Shown here in pieces: positions 54,201-64,000 of a DNA stretch of 64,000 nt. Source of the DNA: Setophaga petechia (Eukaryota > Chordata > Aves > Passeriformes > Parulidae); the NCBI GenBank assembly GCA_024362935.1, contig JANCRA010000065.1:2356001-2420000 (forward strand), read 5' to 3'. The position numbers and the translations under genes were made by a program. The notes under the pieces are model-generated. The model was not told where the DNA came from. It made no database searches and was given only the letters and a program-made list of their open reading frames with translations. Numbering within the stretch: the first letter of the stretch is position 1; every line of letters starts with the position of its first letter.

Positions 54201-56756
54201 CTCATTACCTGCTCCGGCTGCTCAGCACACAGGAGCCACACTGGGAGCTGCCCGCCCTGGCGTTCCTTGTGGAGGTGAGCCTGATGGCCAGCGCTGCCTG
54301 GCTGAGCTGCCTCCCAGCTCTCTGCCCTCTCACAGCCACAGCTGCCTGGGTCGGTGCCCGTGCCCTGTGCTGCTGCCGGGGCCCAGCCCTGTGCGGCTCC
54401 AGGCTCCTGTCGGCTGGGTCCCTGTCACTGCCCTGTGCCTTTCAGGTCCTCGAGTGCCTGGACTTGAGTGAACGTTGTGCTAACAGAGTCCTGGAAATCT
54501 CATCGAGGCAGCTGCAGAGCGAGTGCAGGGAGAGGCGTCGCCTGGCGCTCAGGGCCCTTCTCAAGTTCACTGATGATCCCTGCATGGTGAGAAGGGGGCA
54601 GCAGCTGAGGCTGAGCTGGTGAATGCAGTCGCTTGGGCTTGGCTGGGCTTTGGGCACTGGAGCAGCTGCTCCCAGCTCTCCTGCCTCCCAGTTCAGCTGC
54701 CCAAGTGCTTCAAGACAGGCCTTTGGCCTCCAGGCCCTGTGGCAGCAGGATGGTGTTTGATAAACTTGTGTTCTGCACAGACCAAAAACATGCAGAGCCT
54801 GACTGAACGTCTTGTGGAGTACCTGTGGGATGCAGATGGAGAGATAGTTAGCATGACGGTCATGCTACTCAACTCTATCATCTTGGACAGTGACAGGCTG
54901 CTGCCCAGCCCCATCACACTGCAGCTGCTTGAGGCGCTGCTGCCACTCTTTGACCACGTAAGGCTCACTGCTCGCAGCCACAGCCACTGGGTGCTGCCCA
55001 GACACTTTATGCCCTGTAGATTTGCAGGCTTGCGCCAAGCTGAGCTCCATGCAGCCAATGCTGAGGTCTTTTTTTCTTCCTTTCATAACAGGACAATAGC
55101 CAGGTGCAGCTAATCTCCATACTGCTCTTCCAAACATTGGTGACTCATCCAGAGGAAAAGACAAAAAATGCCCTGAAGACACCCCTGTGCCAGAGCCTGC
55201 TGCCACTCTTCTTCCACTGCCATGATGAGAATCGGCGTGTGGCAGAGGTGAGGACTCGTGGGCTGCTGCTGTCGCCCTGGCAGGGGGCTCAGCTGCCTTC
55301 TGCCCTGGCGCCTGCTGGGCAGAAGGCAGCTGGAGGAGGCTGCAGCTCCTGTGCCCTGGGCTGTGGGGCCATCTCCTCGTCTCTGCTGCTCTCCAGGCTT
55401 CTCAGGAAACGCTGCTTTGTGTGGCCGAGTTCCTGAAGAGGAGGGATCTTGAAAGACTGCTGAAGAACAAGAAGCTCTCGAAGTTCAGCGACTGCCTGGT
55501 AAGGAGGGCCTGGAAGCCCCAGCCTCAGCCCGGAGAAGACCCCAGAGCGCGGTGCTCAGTGTGCGGGGCTGGCAGCTGTGCCCCTGCCCGCTGCTGCAGC
55601 CAGAGGCCGCGCGGGCTCTTCTCCAGGCTCCCGTGGGCCCGAGCCAGGTGCCCATGGAGCCCCGGCCCGGCGGGGCTGCGGGCCGGCACCACGGCTCCCC
55701 GGGCATCAGCCGGCCCTCTGCCCCCTGCCCTCGGGAGCCCTTGGCCGGCGGCTGCTGGCCGCGCCTCAGGGCTGTGCGGCCAGGGGAGGCCGGGGCTGGG
55801 CGCAGGCAGCGCCCTGCCCAGGGGCTGAGCCCGCGTCAACCCTTCCCTCCTGCCGCTCTCTGCAGCTGGCAGAGGACAGGAGCAGAGCGGCCGAGCACCT
55901 GCGCCAGGCCCTGCCCTACCTGGAGAGCCCACAGGAGCCCCTGCGAGAGGCGGCCGTCAGGTTCATGGGTGAGCCACGAGCCCGGGCTCCCTCCCCGGCC
56001 CGCCGCAGCTCGGCCCCGGCCTCGCCTGCTGCCCCGGCAGCGCCAGCCGGGCCCGGCGCCGTGGAGCCCCGCCTGGCCTGGCCATTGCTGCTGCCGCCCT
56101 CTGGCAGCCGTGCCCTTGGGCGGCAGCGTGCGGCAAGGGCCGGGCTGAGCCCTGCCGGGCCAGCAGCCCGTGTGGCCACAGCGCCGGCAGTGCCGCTGGC
56201 CGGGAGCTGTGCCGCTGTGACAGGCTCTGTGTTCACAGGCATGGCCGGGCGGCGCCTGAGGGGGCAGCAGCAAGAGCTGCAGCTGATCTGCACTGGTGAG
56301 CGAGGGCAGCGGGCTGACCGCGGGGGCTGCCGGGGGGAGCTGCAAGCCCTGCCCTGGCTGCGGAGGGCTCTGCTCCCGGGGTCAGAGCACCCTGAGATTT
56401 CAGAGCCATGTGGGCCATTCGTGGCCCGCAGCTTCGGGCTGATCCCCTTGCTCCCTGCTCCCTCCTGGCCATGGCAAGAGCCGGCTGGGATGGCCCTTGC
56501 TGGGGGCTCTCCTCGGCTCCCCGCAGATCCGGCTCTGACCGTGGCTCTGTTCCTCTCTCTTGCAGCCCTGGAACGCCTGACGGAGGACAGGAGCAGTGCC
56601 GTGTTGCAGCTGGCACTTGAAACACTGCATGTCCTCCTGGCAATACAGCGTGGGCGATATTCCACCATCCAGAGGCTGCAAGATCAGCTGCACAGGGCAT
56701 GGATCACTCGGCCTCGCCTGTTGGGGCTTGGCTGTCTCCGCTGCCGGATGACTTAG
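51218..56756 (+). CDS. Maestro heat-like repeat (MROH) family protein
   Basis: Fifteen exons in a consistent phase chain: 51218-51863 (start uncertain), 52127-52191, 52294-52443, 52625-52773, 53075-53222, 53471-53658, 53747-53884, 54160-54274, 54446-54586, 54781-54957, 55092-55247, 55397-55498, 55866-55968, 56239-56295, 56566-56756 (TAG). They total about 841 residues. All introns are GT-AG and 100-400 bases long. Family marks are an alpha-helical HEAT-repeat array, a LDMPEEVDAFWKGCQEQ-type segment and the AEDRSRAAEHLRQAL segment near the end. The first exon may instead start at the acceptor before 51672, where clear family similarity begins, with an upstream 5' exon. MROH proteins have no known catalytic role. 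No frameshift or premature stop is seen. Which MROH number it is cannot be told. Confidence 0.85.
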
Positions 56757-56866
56757 GAGGAGAACTGATCCTGGAGGCTGTCTTTGCTGGGGCAACCTGC
56801 GCCAGGGGTAATTTTCCTTTTCTTTAAGATTTTTCTTTTCTTCTTTTCCATTTTTTATCTCTATTG

Positions 56867-56880
56867 TAAATAAATAAATT
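56867..56880 (+). terminator. Polyadenylation signals of the MROH gene
   Basis: Overlapping AATAAA hexamers (aaataaataaat) about 110 bases past the stop codon. Confidence 0.6.
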
Positions 56881-56949
56881 CTAGAGTCTATAGAATTATA
56901 TATTATAGATTACTGTAGATAAATCAATTGTAGAATGTGTTATGATACA

Positions 56950-58960
56950 CAGACTGCCAGGAGCTTTTCTTTGCTGGCCAGGGTCTGCAGGGCAAGAGGC
57001 AGGAAAGGGTGAAAAGGGTGCTTGTGCTCAGCAGAACAGCAGGCTGAGGGGTCCTGAGGCCCTGAAGGGGGAAAAGGGTGCTTGTGCCAGCCAGCTGCCC
57101 AGGCATGCAGTGGGCAAGGGGAAATGGCCAGAAGCCCCTTGGCCTTTGGTGGTTCTGCTGAAGCCTCTGTGCTGCCCACAGAGCAGCTGGGCAGGGGCCA
57201 CAGCTGCGGGGATCCCTGCCAGAGCGGTGCCTGGAGATGGCCACAAGCCCTGTGCCAGGCAGGAAGCGCCATCCGTGTCCTCCTGCCCGTGTGCTGCTGG
57301 CTGCCTTGCTGAGGGCTCCAGGTGCCTCTGCCTGGGGCTGCTCTAGAGCTGCTGTGGGGCTGCGGCGCTGCTGCCGGGCAGCTTGGCCGGGCTGGGGCAG
57401 CCCCTGAGGGGCTGGGAAGCTGGCAAGCCCTGAGCAATGGGCTGTCAGAGGCCACAAGCAGCCCTTGTTTGCTTTGGGATCACTGTGATTTTGGGAGGCA
57501 GTGCAGGGGGGAAGAGAGAAAATGTGGGCTTCCCTCAGCCATGGCTGGGTTTTCCCTACCATGTAGGAGTTGGGCCTTCCTCAAGGCCCTGACAGAGATA
57601 AGCTTTTACTGTTTTTCTTGTTTTCCCATTTTGTCTCTAATCTCTTTTCAATATTGTGTTGTTTGTTTTTCCAGAGGAAGCGTTCGAGGTGGTCCAGTGT
57701 GGATGGGGAAGTGCTTGGGAGCAGCTGTGGCGTGGATGGGCCGTGCCCTTGGAGAAGACTGAGGCCATGGTTTAGGAGCAGCTTTTCTTCCAGCCATGGG
57801 TGGCATGAGGTGGGTCCTTGTGTGCTTGGCAGGGTGGGATCAGAGCTTTTGGGAGCTGGCAGCGAGCACAGGAGCATCCTGCTCTGGGCAGCTGCTGAGG
57901 GCTGGATGTGCCGTGGCTGGCTGCAGGCTGGGCACATGTCCTGCCCTCCTGCTCTGTGCGAAAGGCAGCAGGGATGGGCAGCTATGGGCACAGCTGTGGG
58001 CACAGCCAGCATGGCCTGGGCACCGCAGGCCTTGGCACAAGGGCACAGGAGCCCTCAGCTGACGGGCACTTTCTGCTTTCTCTCCTTGCAGCCGGGCTCT
58101 GCAGGTGCTGAGGCTGCTCTGGGCTCTGCCAGGGCTCTGCTGGGCTCAGCCCTGGGCCCAGCTGGGCTGGCTCTGCCCTCACATTGCTCTGACAGCTTTG
58201 CATCAGACGAGCCCCTTGCGAGCACAGCGCCTGAGCTTTCTGCTTTGGCAGGTGAGTGAGACTCTGCTGCAGGCCCAGAGATTGCAGCTGGGGACACAAA
58301 TCCAATTGGCAAGGACCCAAACCCTCCACAGTCCCAGCTGAATGCCAGGATCTGCACAGGGTGTTTTGTCTGTCCCATTCTTCCTTCTTTATTGGCTGGA
58401 ATTGCGCAATTGCACTTTCTTCCTCCTCTAGCAGTGCCACGAGTGGGCCAAAGCTGGCGAGTGGGCCGTGCTCCTGAGGCAGTGCAGGCTGGAGCTGGTG
58501 CATGGAGAATTGCCCTTCTGCACTGCCAAACCAGAGCAAAAAGCTGTAAGTGGGACTTTGTGTCTCTAAGAAATCCCTGACAATTTCAAAGGAAATGTGC
58601 AGCTCATTCACAGGGTGAAAAGGAAGGGCATCTTCTAAAGAATTTGGGGTTTGACAGAGTTTCCATTCCCAGTCCTGCTTGGAGCTGGAAGGGCACAAAG
58701 CAACTTCCTCTTGCTTCACAATAATTTCACCACAATTTAAAATAACAATGTTGGAAACAAACCCCAAGATCTTTTTTAAAAAGATTACACAGGCCAGTAA
58801 GAGGTATCCATGCCATCAGCACAGTTATAAAGTAAAAAACTGAGTTCTCTGTTTCAAAATATCAGTTACCTCTTAATTCAGAGTAACAGAAGATTTTTCA
58901 TTGTGCACTTGGATTTGTTTTTATCTTGCCCATTTAATAGAGATTTATTTTTCTTTTTCC
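56950..58960. other. Intergenic DNA, nothing recognised
   Basis: Moderate to high GC, with Cys/Trp/Ala-rich open frames on both strands that lack splice context or domains. No gene or repeat could be supported. Confidence 0.4.
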
Positions 58961-59290
58961 TTTTTCATTTTTTTTCCTGAAAACAGAAAACATGCTGTAA
59001 AAAGGAATGTCCTTTGCTCCTGGTTCCCGTGTGGAGCAGCTCCCTTCCTGCTGGCTGAGCTGCTCAGGCAGAGCCCGGCAGCTCCTGGCCCTGCAGGGCT
59101 GAGGCTTTTCCCCGTTGCTGGGCACAGACTGATGGAGCAGCACTGCTGAACACGGGCACACACAGAGGGACCAGCAGCAGCTGCCTTTGGCCACCTGAGG
59201 CTCCAAGGCCCAAACTCTGAACAGCCAGGGCTGGAAGAGACTGGCAGGATCTGATCCCTGACTCTGGGCCACAGCTGCACAAATGACCCC

Positions 59291-59291
<1 letters not shown>

Positions 59292-59336
<45 letters not shown>
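59292..59336. repeat. Pure (CAG)15 repeat
   Basis: Fifteen uninterrupted CAG units. The plus-strand frame gives polyglutamine after an ATG at 59283, but I see no gene context. Confidence 0.95.
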
Positions 59337-59337
<1 letters not shown>

Positions 59338-59995
59338 TGGAGCTGACTTTGAGCACAGCCCCTGCCCCTCTTCCCTGCCGTGGGCAGCGGTGTCACAGCA
59401 GCCTGAGGCACCTGGGAGCCCCCAGTGGCAGCAGGGACTTGAGATGGCAGCCCTGGGCTCCTGGAGGCCGTGCAAGGAACGGAGCTGGGCACTCCCTGTG
59501 CATGGGGAGCTTCCAGATGGAAAAGGCTGCTGTGCCCAGGCAGCTCCAAGGGCACAGAAAGGAGGCTCTGGAGCCCTGGATCTGTGCCAGTGCCACAGTC
59601 CTGGGCAGCAGCCACCGAGCCCTGGGGGAACAGAGGGCACAGCAAGAAGGACAGAACCAGGCAAGGGCAGAGACTGGAGAGAGCCAGAGCCAGGAGCAGG
59701 AACTGCTGCTCCATTGCACTCTTGGAGAAAGCTCTTGGCTGGTTCAAAGCGCTGAAAGGCGTGAAGGGCAGAGAGGAGGCCACAGCAAACAATGCTCCTG
59801 TTTGCACAGCCTCTCCTCTCCATGTCCCAGAAGGAATTGCATGGACTGTGTTCTTCTCTCCGAGTCATCTGGTTCAGCACGAGCAGCTCAGCACCAGGAG
59901 CTGAAGGAGCTGAAGCCTCAGGCCACAGGAGCTGGGCAAGAGGAACTTTTGGAGCAAAGTAATGCTGCTAAAATAGCCCCAGCTGAATGCAGTGG

Positions 59996-60165
59996 ATAGA
60001 ATCATGGAACACAGAATCCTTTCTGTTGGAAAAGACCTCTGAGCTCACCCAGTGCAGCCGCTCACCCAGCAGTGTCAAGCCCAGCACTAAACCACGTCCC
60101 TGAAGTGCCAAGGCCTGGACACCAGCCCTGAGTGAGGCCTGGACAGCAGGCCCTGAGCCCAAGGG
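59996..60165 (-). mobile_element. CR1 LINE 3' fragment, minus strand
   Basis: atagaatcatggaacacagaatcctttctgttggaaaagacctctgagctcacccagtgcagcc matches the inverted CR1 end; it fades out near 60165. Confidence 0.75.
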
Positions 60166-60674
60166 GGCCTCTGGATGAACCCTCCAACCAAAGGTTGTCT
60201 TTGTATCTGCTCCCTAATGAAATATGCAGGGTCATTAGCACTGTGATAGATGTAGCCACTCCTTAGTGAAACATGTAGTGACCTTTGTGTATTTAGAAGC
60301 CAGACAAGGCCATGAAATCTGACATCTGGCCTTGTTTGGGGCTGAAGGACCAAAGTCACCTCACTTGGTTCCTCCTTGGGCCCTGGCCAGGCTTTGGGAG
60401 GGCCCCAAGAGGAGGATGAAACCAGATGTTGGCACACTAGAAGTGCTGTCAGTTTGTCCATTCAGCACTGTCAGAGCTGGGCCCTCTCACAGTGGGGTTG
60501 GAGCCTCACCTGTGGCTGGAGGCACCTGCAGGAATTCCCAGTGCCCATGAATGGCTCTGCAGCCCTTGGCTGTGACAGCTTCCCCAGCTGCTGTGTGGGT
60601 CTGGGGAATGGTAAAGCCTGAGGGTAACTGGGGCTGGATCTTTGTTAATCACTGCAGGCAATCTTTGGTGGGAA

Positions 60675-60800
60675 TGGTTGGGTGCATTGCTGAGCTGCTC
60701 CCTTTGTGATTCTTTGCTGCTCTGAACTGCAGGAAATGACACTGATTCCTTCAGTTGGAGTCTGTGTCTTTGGTGCTGACTTTGCCCACTGGCAAAACAA
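60675..60800 (+). repeat. LTR-like repeat, 5' copy
   Basis: A tgctgagctgctcccttt...gtctgtgtctttggtgctgac stretch that recurs in direct orientation at 62870-62990. Confidence 0.55.
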
Positions 60801-62640
60801 AACTGGCACAGTTGGGCCAGATCCCAACAAAATGTCACTTGTTCAATGTAAATGTGAGGAATCAGTCCCATCAGAAATTCCCAGATGGGAAGCCCTTCCC
60901 TGGAGTTCCCTGGCTCTGGAGTGGGCTGAGGTCAGAGCCCCATGTGAGCAGTGGGGCAGTTGGGTAAAAGAGGCTGCACCCCTGGATGGCTTCAAATGCA
61001 TCCAAAAATTGCATATGGGAAAAGGAAAAGACCTTATGGGTTTGGGCAGACAAAGTTGAATTTGTTAAGAGTACATTGGAAACAGCACCTTCAGAAGGAA
61101 CAATTATTGTTGGAATGCTCCCACATGGAGCAAGAGAAGAAGATTTTAATCTTGAGCTCAGATGCCTTTGTGCAAGTGAAATATCAATATAATAAACAAC
61201 TATATACCTATTTATAGGATAAGATCTTAATGTATATTTATAAATTTTTATATATATATGCCTGTATTTATCTATATCTATATTTCTATATCACTATCTA
61301 CATATAAAATTATAATATGAAGTAGTGCTGACCATAGTAATTTGGTAGCTTTGGCTGCTCAGGGATGTCTCACTAAATACCCTACAGAACAGGATTGGCC
61401 AGGACCCTAATGTCAGTGGTCAAATTTGTAAGATTCCATACAGTGAAAAAAGGAGGAAGGGATGAAATTGGCTATTTTTACAGGGTTTGCTGATACTGTG
61501 ATGCAGAGTGCTTTGTCTGTTGCTGTGAAAAATACAGTGATTAAGCCTGCAGGGTTTTTCATGTGCCAGACCATCCACAAGCTGCAGGATTGGTTGAAAG
61601 GGTGAAGGGGTTGTTAAAAGAGCAGTTGAAAAAATGAGGAGATGGGAACCTTTGCCCATGGAGATCCCATCTTCCAGATGTGCTCCATGCCCTTAACAAT
61701 GGCCCACTGGGGAAATGGAAACCCCTGGCTGTGCACAGCTTCCCACAATTTGCAAATCCAACCATGGGCAGTGAGACTTGGGCTGCCTGGGAAATTGTTC
61801 TGGCTGTGATGGCCCCTGACAGGGCCAGCCCAGAGGCTGCAGGGCTGGGCCTTCATGCATTGAAATTAATTAGGATAAATTCAAAGCAAATGAGAGCTAT
61901 CAATACTGAAACAGGAGTTCAGATTCCTCCAGGACACTTTGCTTTGGGAACTGCTCACTTGGACCTTGGCCTTGCAAAGTGTTCATGTCATGGCAGGAGG
62001 AATTGATGCAGAGTATCAAGGAGAAATTACAGTAATTCTGTTAAACAATGGTGACCAGGATTGGATTAGTCAACCCCATGACAGGGTAGCACAATTATCA
62101 ATATTGCAATTTTAAGAAGGATTGTGAAAAAAGGAGATCCACCTCCAATCACCACCGTTTGTGGAGATAAAGGGTTTGGATCCAGCAGTCCTAATAATGG
62201 AGCCGGAGTGTGAGTCCAGAGGCCAAATGGCCCTCCCGAGGCAGCTGAAGGAACAGCTCCTGGGAAAGACAGCTCTAAGTCCTGAAACCTGGGCAGGAAC
62301 AATGGGAATGTGTCCCTGCAGCCAAGTGTTCTTTGTGAGAACAAGTAGATCTGACAGGATATTGTTTTACACATCCTCCCAGACCAGATCTCCCTGTTTG
62401 CCCCAAGGGCCCCTTTGGAAAATGCTCTGACCCACGGGGCTCCATGTGAAGGCTGCTGTGACACTGAGGGACTTGCACAGGAATTCCACCCAGGAGCCTG
62501 GGTGCCCCTCAGGGACTGGGACCCGGCCCCTTCCAGCCAGAGGGGAAAGGGCCCCCCAAGCCTTGTTAGCCACAGACAGCATGGGAAAGCTGAACAGCAA
62601 AGGCCTCGGGGCATTATTCTGGAATTAACATGGTGCCAGC
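60801..62640 (+). mobile_element. Decayed ERV-L-like remnant with integrase and dUTPase relics
   Basis: Between two LTR-like direct repeats. Near 61660-61740 a broken frame resembles the integrase C-terminal part ([10 protein letters not shown]). Then 61830-62200 matches dUTPase: an IPPGHF segment, a [12 protein letters not shown] motif, a DRVAQL motif and a CGDKGFGSS motif, spread over frames with several stops. The order integrase then dUTPase is the ERV-L arrangement. gag, protease and RT are not recognisable and the interior is only about 2 kb, so most has been deleted. Non-functional. Confidence 0.65.
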
Positions 62641-62849
62641 TCCATGGACAACTGAATTCTTGTTCCTAACTCGAATGAGATTGAGAAAAAAGAATGAAGA
62701 ACGGTGTCACTAAAGTACTACTGATGTCTGTAGTTGTACCTTGATAGTCAGCCAGAATCTTTGTCTGCCACAAACACCTCTAGTGTTTCACCATGGGTTT
62801 AGTCATCAAAATGTAATGATGAGTTATGATGGATTGCTGAGCTTCTTTT

Positions 62850-62990
62850 GTAATTCTTTGCTAATAATGATGTGCTTTGCTGAGCTTATCCTTTTGTAAT
62901 TCTTTGCAGCTGTGCACTATATAAATGACACAATTCCTTCAGTTGGTGTCTGTGTCTTTGGTAGTGACCCTGCCCACGGGTGAAACAGGG
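62850..62990 (+). repeat. LTR-like repeat, 3' copy
   Basis: Direct-repeat partner of 60675-60800, with a tatataaatgac TATA-like site. It has an extra internal duplication of about 50 bases (ttgctgagctt...ttgtaattctttgc, twice). Confidence 0.55.
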
Positions 62991-63325
62991 CCCCCTCTTG
63001 CCTAAGTGTTACCTGGCAAGGCAGAAACCCTCCCTCCAAAATTCCCCCCTTCCTCCTTGTTCCCCCCTGTCATACCCTGAGCATGATGTGCTCTGGTCTG
63101 GGCTATCCCGGGGTCAGTTGGGGTCCCCTGTCCTGGCTGTGTCCCTGCCCAGCTCCCCCGCAGCCCCAGCCCCTCCCCAGCGTGGCTGAATGAGGGGCAG
63201 GACAGGCCTTGGCTGTGCTGCAGCTCAGCAAGAACAAAACCATCTCTGCGTGCTCAGCCCTGTGCTCAGCACCCGGCCCAGCAGTGTCTCAGTGCCAGGG
63301 GCTGTGCCCTCAGTGCCTGCCAGGG

Positions 63326-63905
63326 GTTTCCATGGCAACTGCCAGGCCAGGTGACCCAGGTGTCCCCCCAGTGCCGGTTGCCATGGAAACAGTGCCCAGC
63401 CCTGCCCCTTTGTGTCTGGCTGACCTGGCCTTGGGCCCTGGCAGTGCCGTTGGCTGCTGGTTCCTGCTGCCTGAGCGGCCAGCGCGGCACAGGGCAGGTG
63501 GCCATGGCACAGCCCCCAGCAAGGGATCCCCTCTGGCCCTGGGCAGTGTCACCAGCCCTGAGCAAGGGGCCCAGGGCAGCTTTCCATGGCCACCAACCAC
63601 CACAACGGCTCTGGGCATTGGTTGCCATGGCACCAAACCAAGGAACGGGTCCCTGTGGCCATTGCCATGGCACCAGGTGGCACCAACGAGTGTCACTGCA
63701 ATTGTACCTGGAACGGCCTTGGCACCGCTTTGTCCTGAGGGTTGCCATGGCAGCCGAGGGCAGCAACAGCTCTGCAGGCAAGTGGCCATGGAACCTGGCT
63801 GCAGAAATGGCTCCTTGGGCTGGTTTCCAGGGAAACCTGAACTGATGGGGGTTGCCATGGCACCCAAAGCCAGCAGTGGGGTCCCTGCAGTGTCCATGGC
63901 AGCAG
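63326..63905. repeat. 40-bp minisatellite with X-box-like palindromes
   Basis: A gttgccatggcaac-like core recurs at 63326, 63377, 63498, 63580, 63621, 63661, 63741, 63782, 63823, 63851 and 63891. Spacing is mostly 40-42 bases or multiples. Several cores (63326-63339, 63377-63390, 63823-63836) closely match the RFX X-box palindrome; the others carry one half-site. Confidence 0.75.
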
Positions 63906-64000
63906 TCCCTTGCAATGGCCCAGTGCAGGTTGGGATCATGATCCACCCTCACAGCTGGCCCAGGCAGGTCAGGAGTGCTCTTGGAGGCAGATTGGGTTTG

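Noticed and set aside
59283..59999. Polyglutamine-containing open frame of 238 codons
   Set aside because: It depends on the CAG tract; downstream composition is non-coding-like and other frames are equally open.

Overview
This window looks like bird nuclear DNA, most likely from a songbird. I judge this by eye from several 3' fragments of CR1 LINEs, very short introns, GC-rich stretches full of minisatellites, a KRAB-less C2H2 zinc-finger gene, a maestro heat-like repeat (MROH) gene, an ERV-L-type provirus and several long solo LTRs. No database search was run.

Layout. 1-3350 is G-rich/C-rich low-complexity DNA built around a head-to-head inverted repeat (about 955-1180 against 2270-2495) with four CCAAT boxes between the arms. 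3360-4380 is a short-unit CCCAGT minisatellite. 4919-6121 is a two-exon C2H2 zinc-finger gene on the plus strand with eight fingers and a ninth behind the stop codon. 7200-7610 is another minisatellite. 7950-8154 is a promoter-like CpG-rich segment with a candidate first exon. 8176-9245 (minus) is a truncated MROH 3' end with a broken splice donor.

From about 10.9 to 45.3 kb lies a plus-strand TOGARAM-like gene (TOG-domain protein of ciliary microtubules). A coherent chain of 13 phase-compatible exons from 27534 to 44492 encodes a linker plus two C-terminal TOG domains. Further 5' exons at 13.7-17.4 kb are internally duplicated and partly broken. I see no exons for the N-terminal TOG domains. 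The 5' half sits in a tandem segmental duplication (about 11.6-13.7 kb against 18.25-26.7 kb). One copy carries a full-length provirus in antisense at 18749-25387, with 5-bp target duplications, nearly identical LTRs, uninterrupted gag and pol frames, no env and a tRNA-Gly primer-binding site. Gag and pol share one reading frame separated by a single UAG with a hairpin just downstream, a layout like stop-codon readthrough in gammaretroviruses but in an ERV-L-type element.

45.9-50.3 kb is repeat-rich: a 1.28-kb solo LTR, a roughly 130-bp minisatellite split by a 460-bp solo LTR, and another LTR-like piece. 51.2-56.8 kb is an apparently intact MROH gene of about 15 exons. 57-64 kb holds a (CAG)15 tract, CR1 fragments, a decayed ERV-L-like remnant with integrase and dUTPase relics between degenerate LTR-like repeats, and a 40-bp minisatellite whose units carry RFX X-box-like palindromes.

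The host genes are probably independent in function. The TOGARAM-like gene belongs to axoneme and cilium biology, MROH proteins are HEAT-repeat proteins of poorly known role, and the zinc-finger protein is a likely DNA-binding regulator. The window's main character is lineage-specific duplication and retroelement activity.
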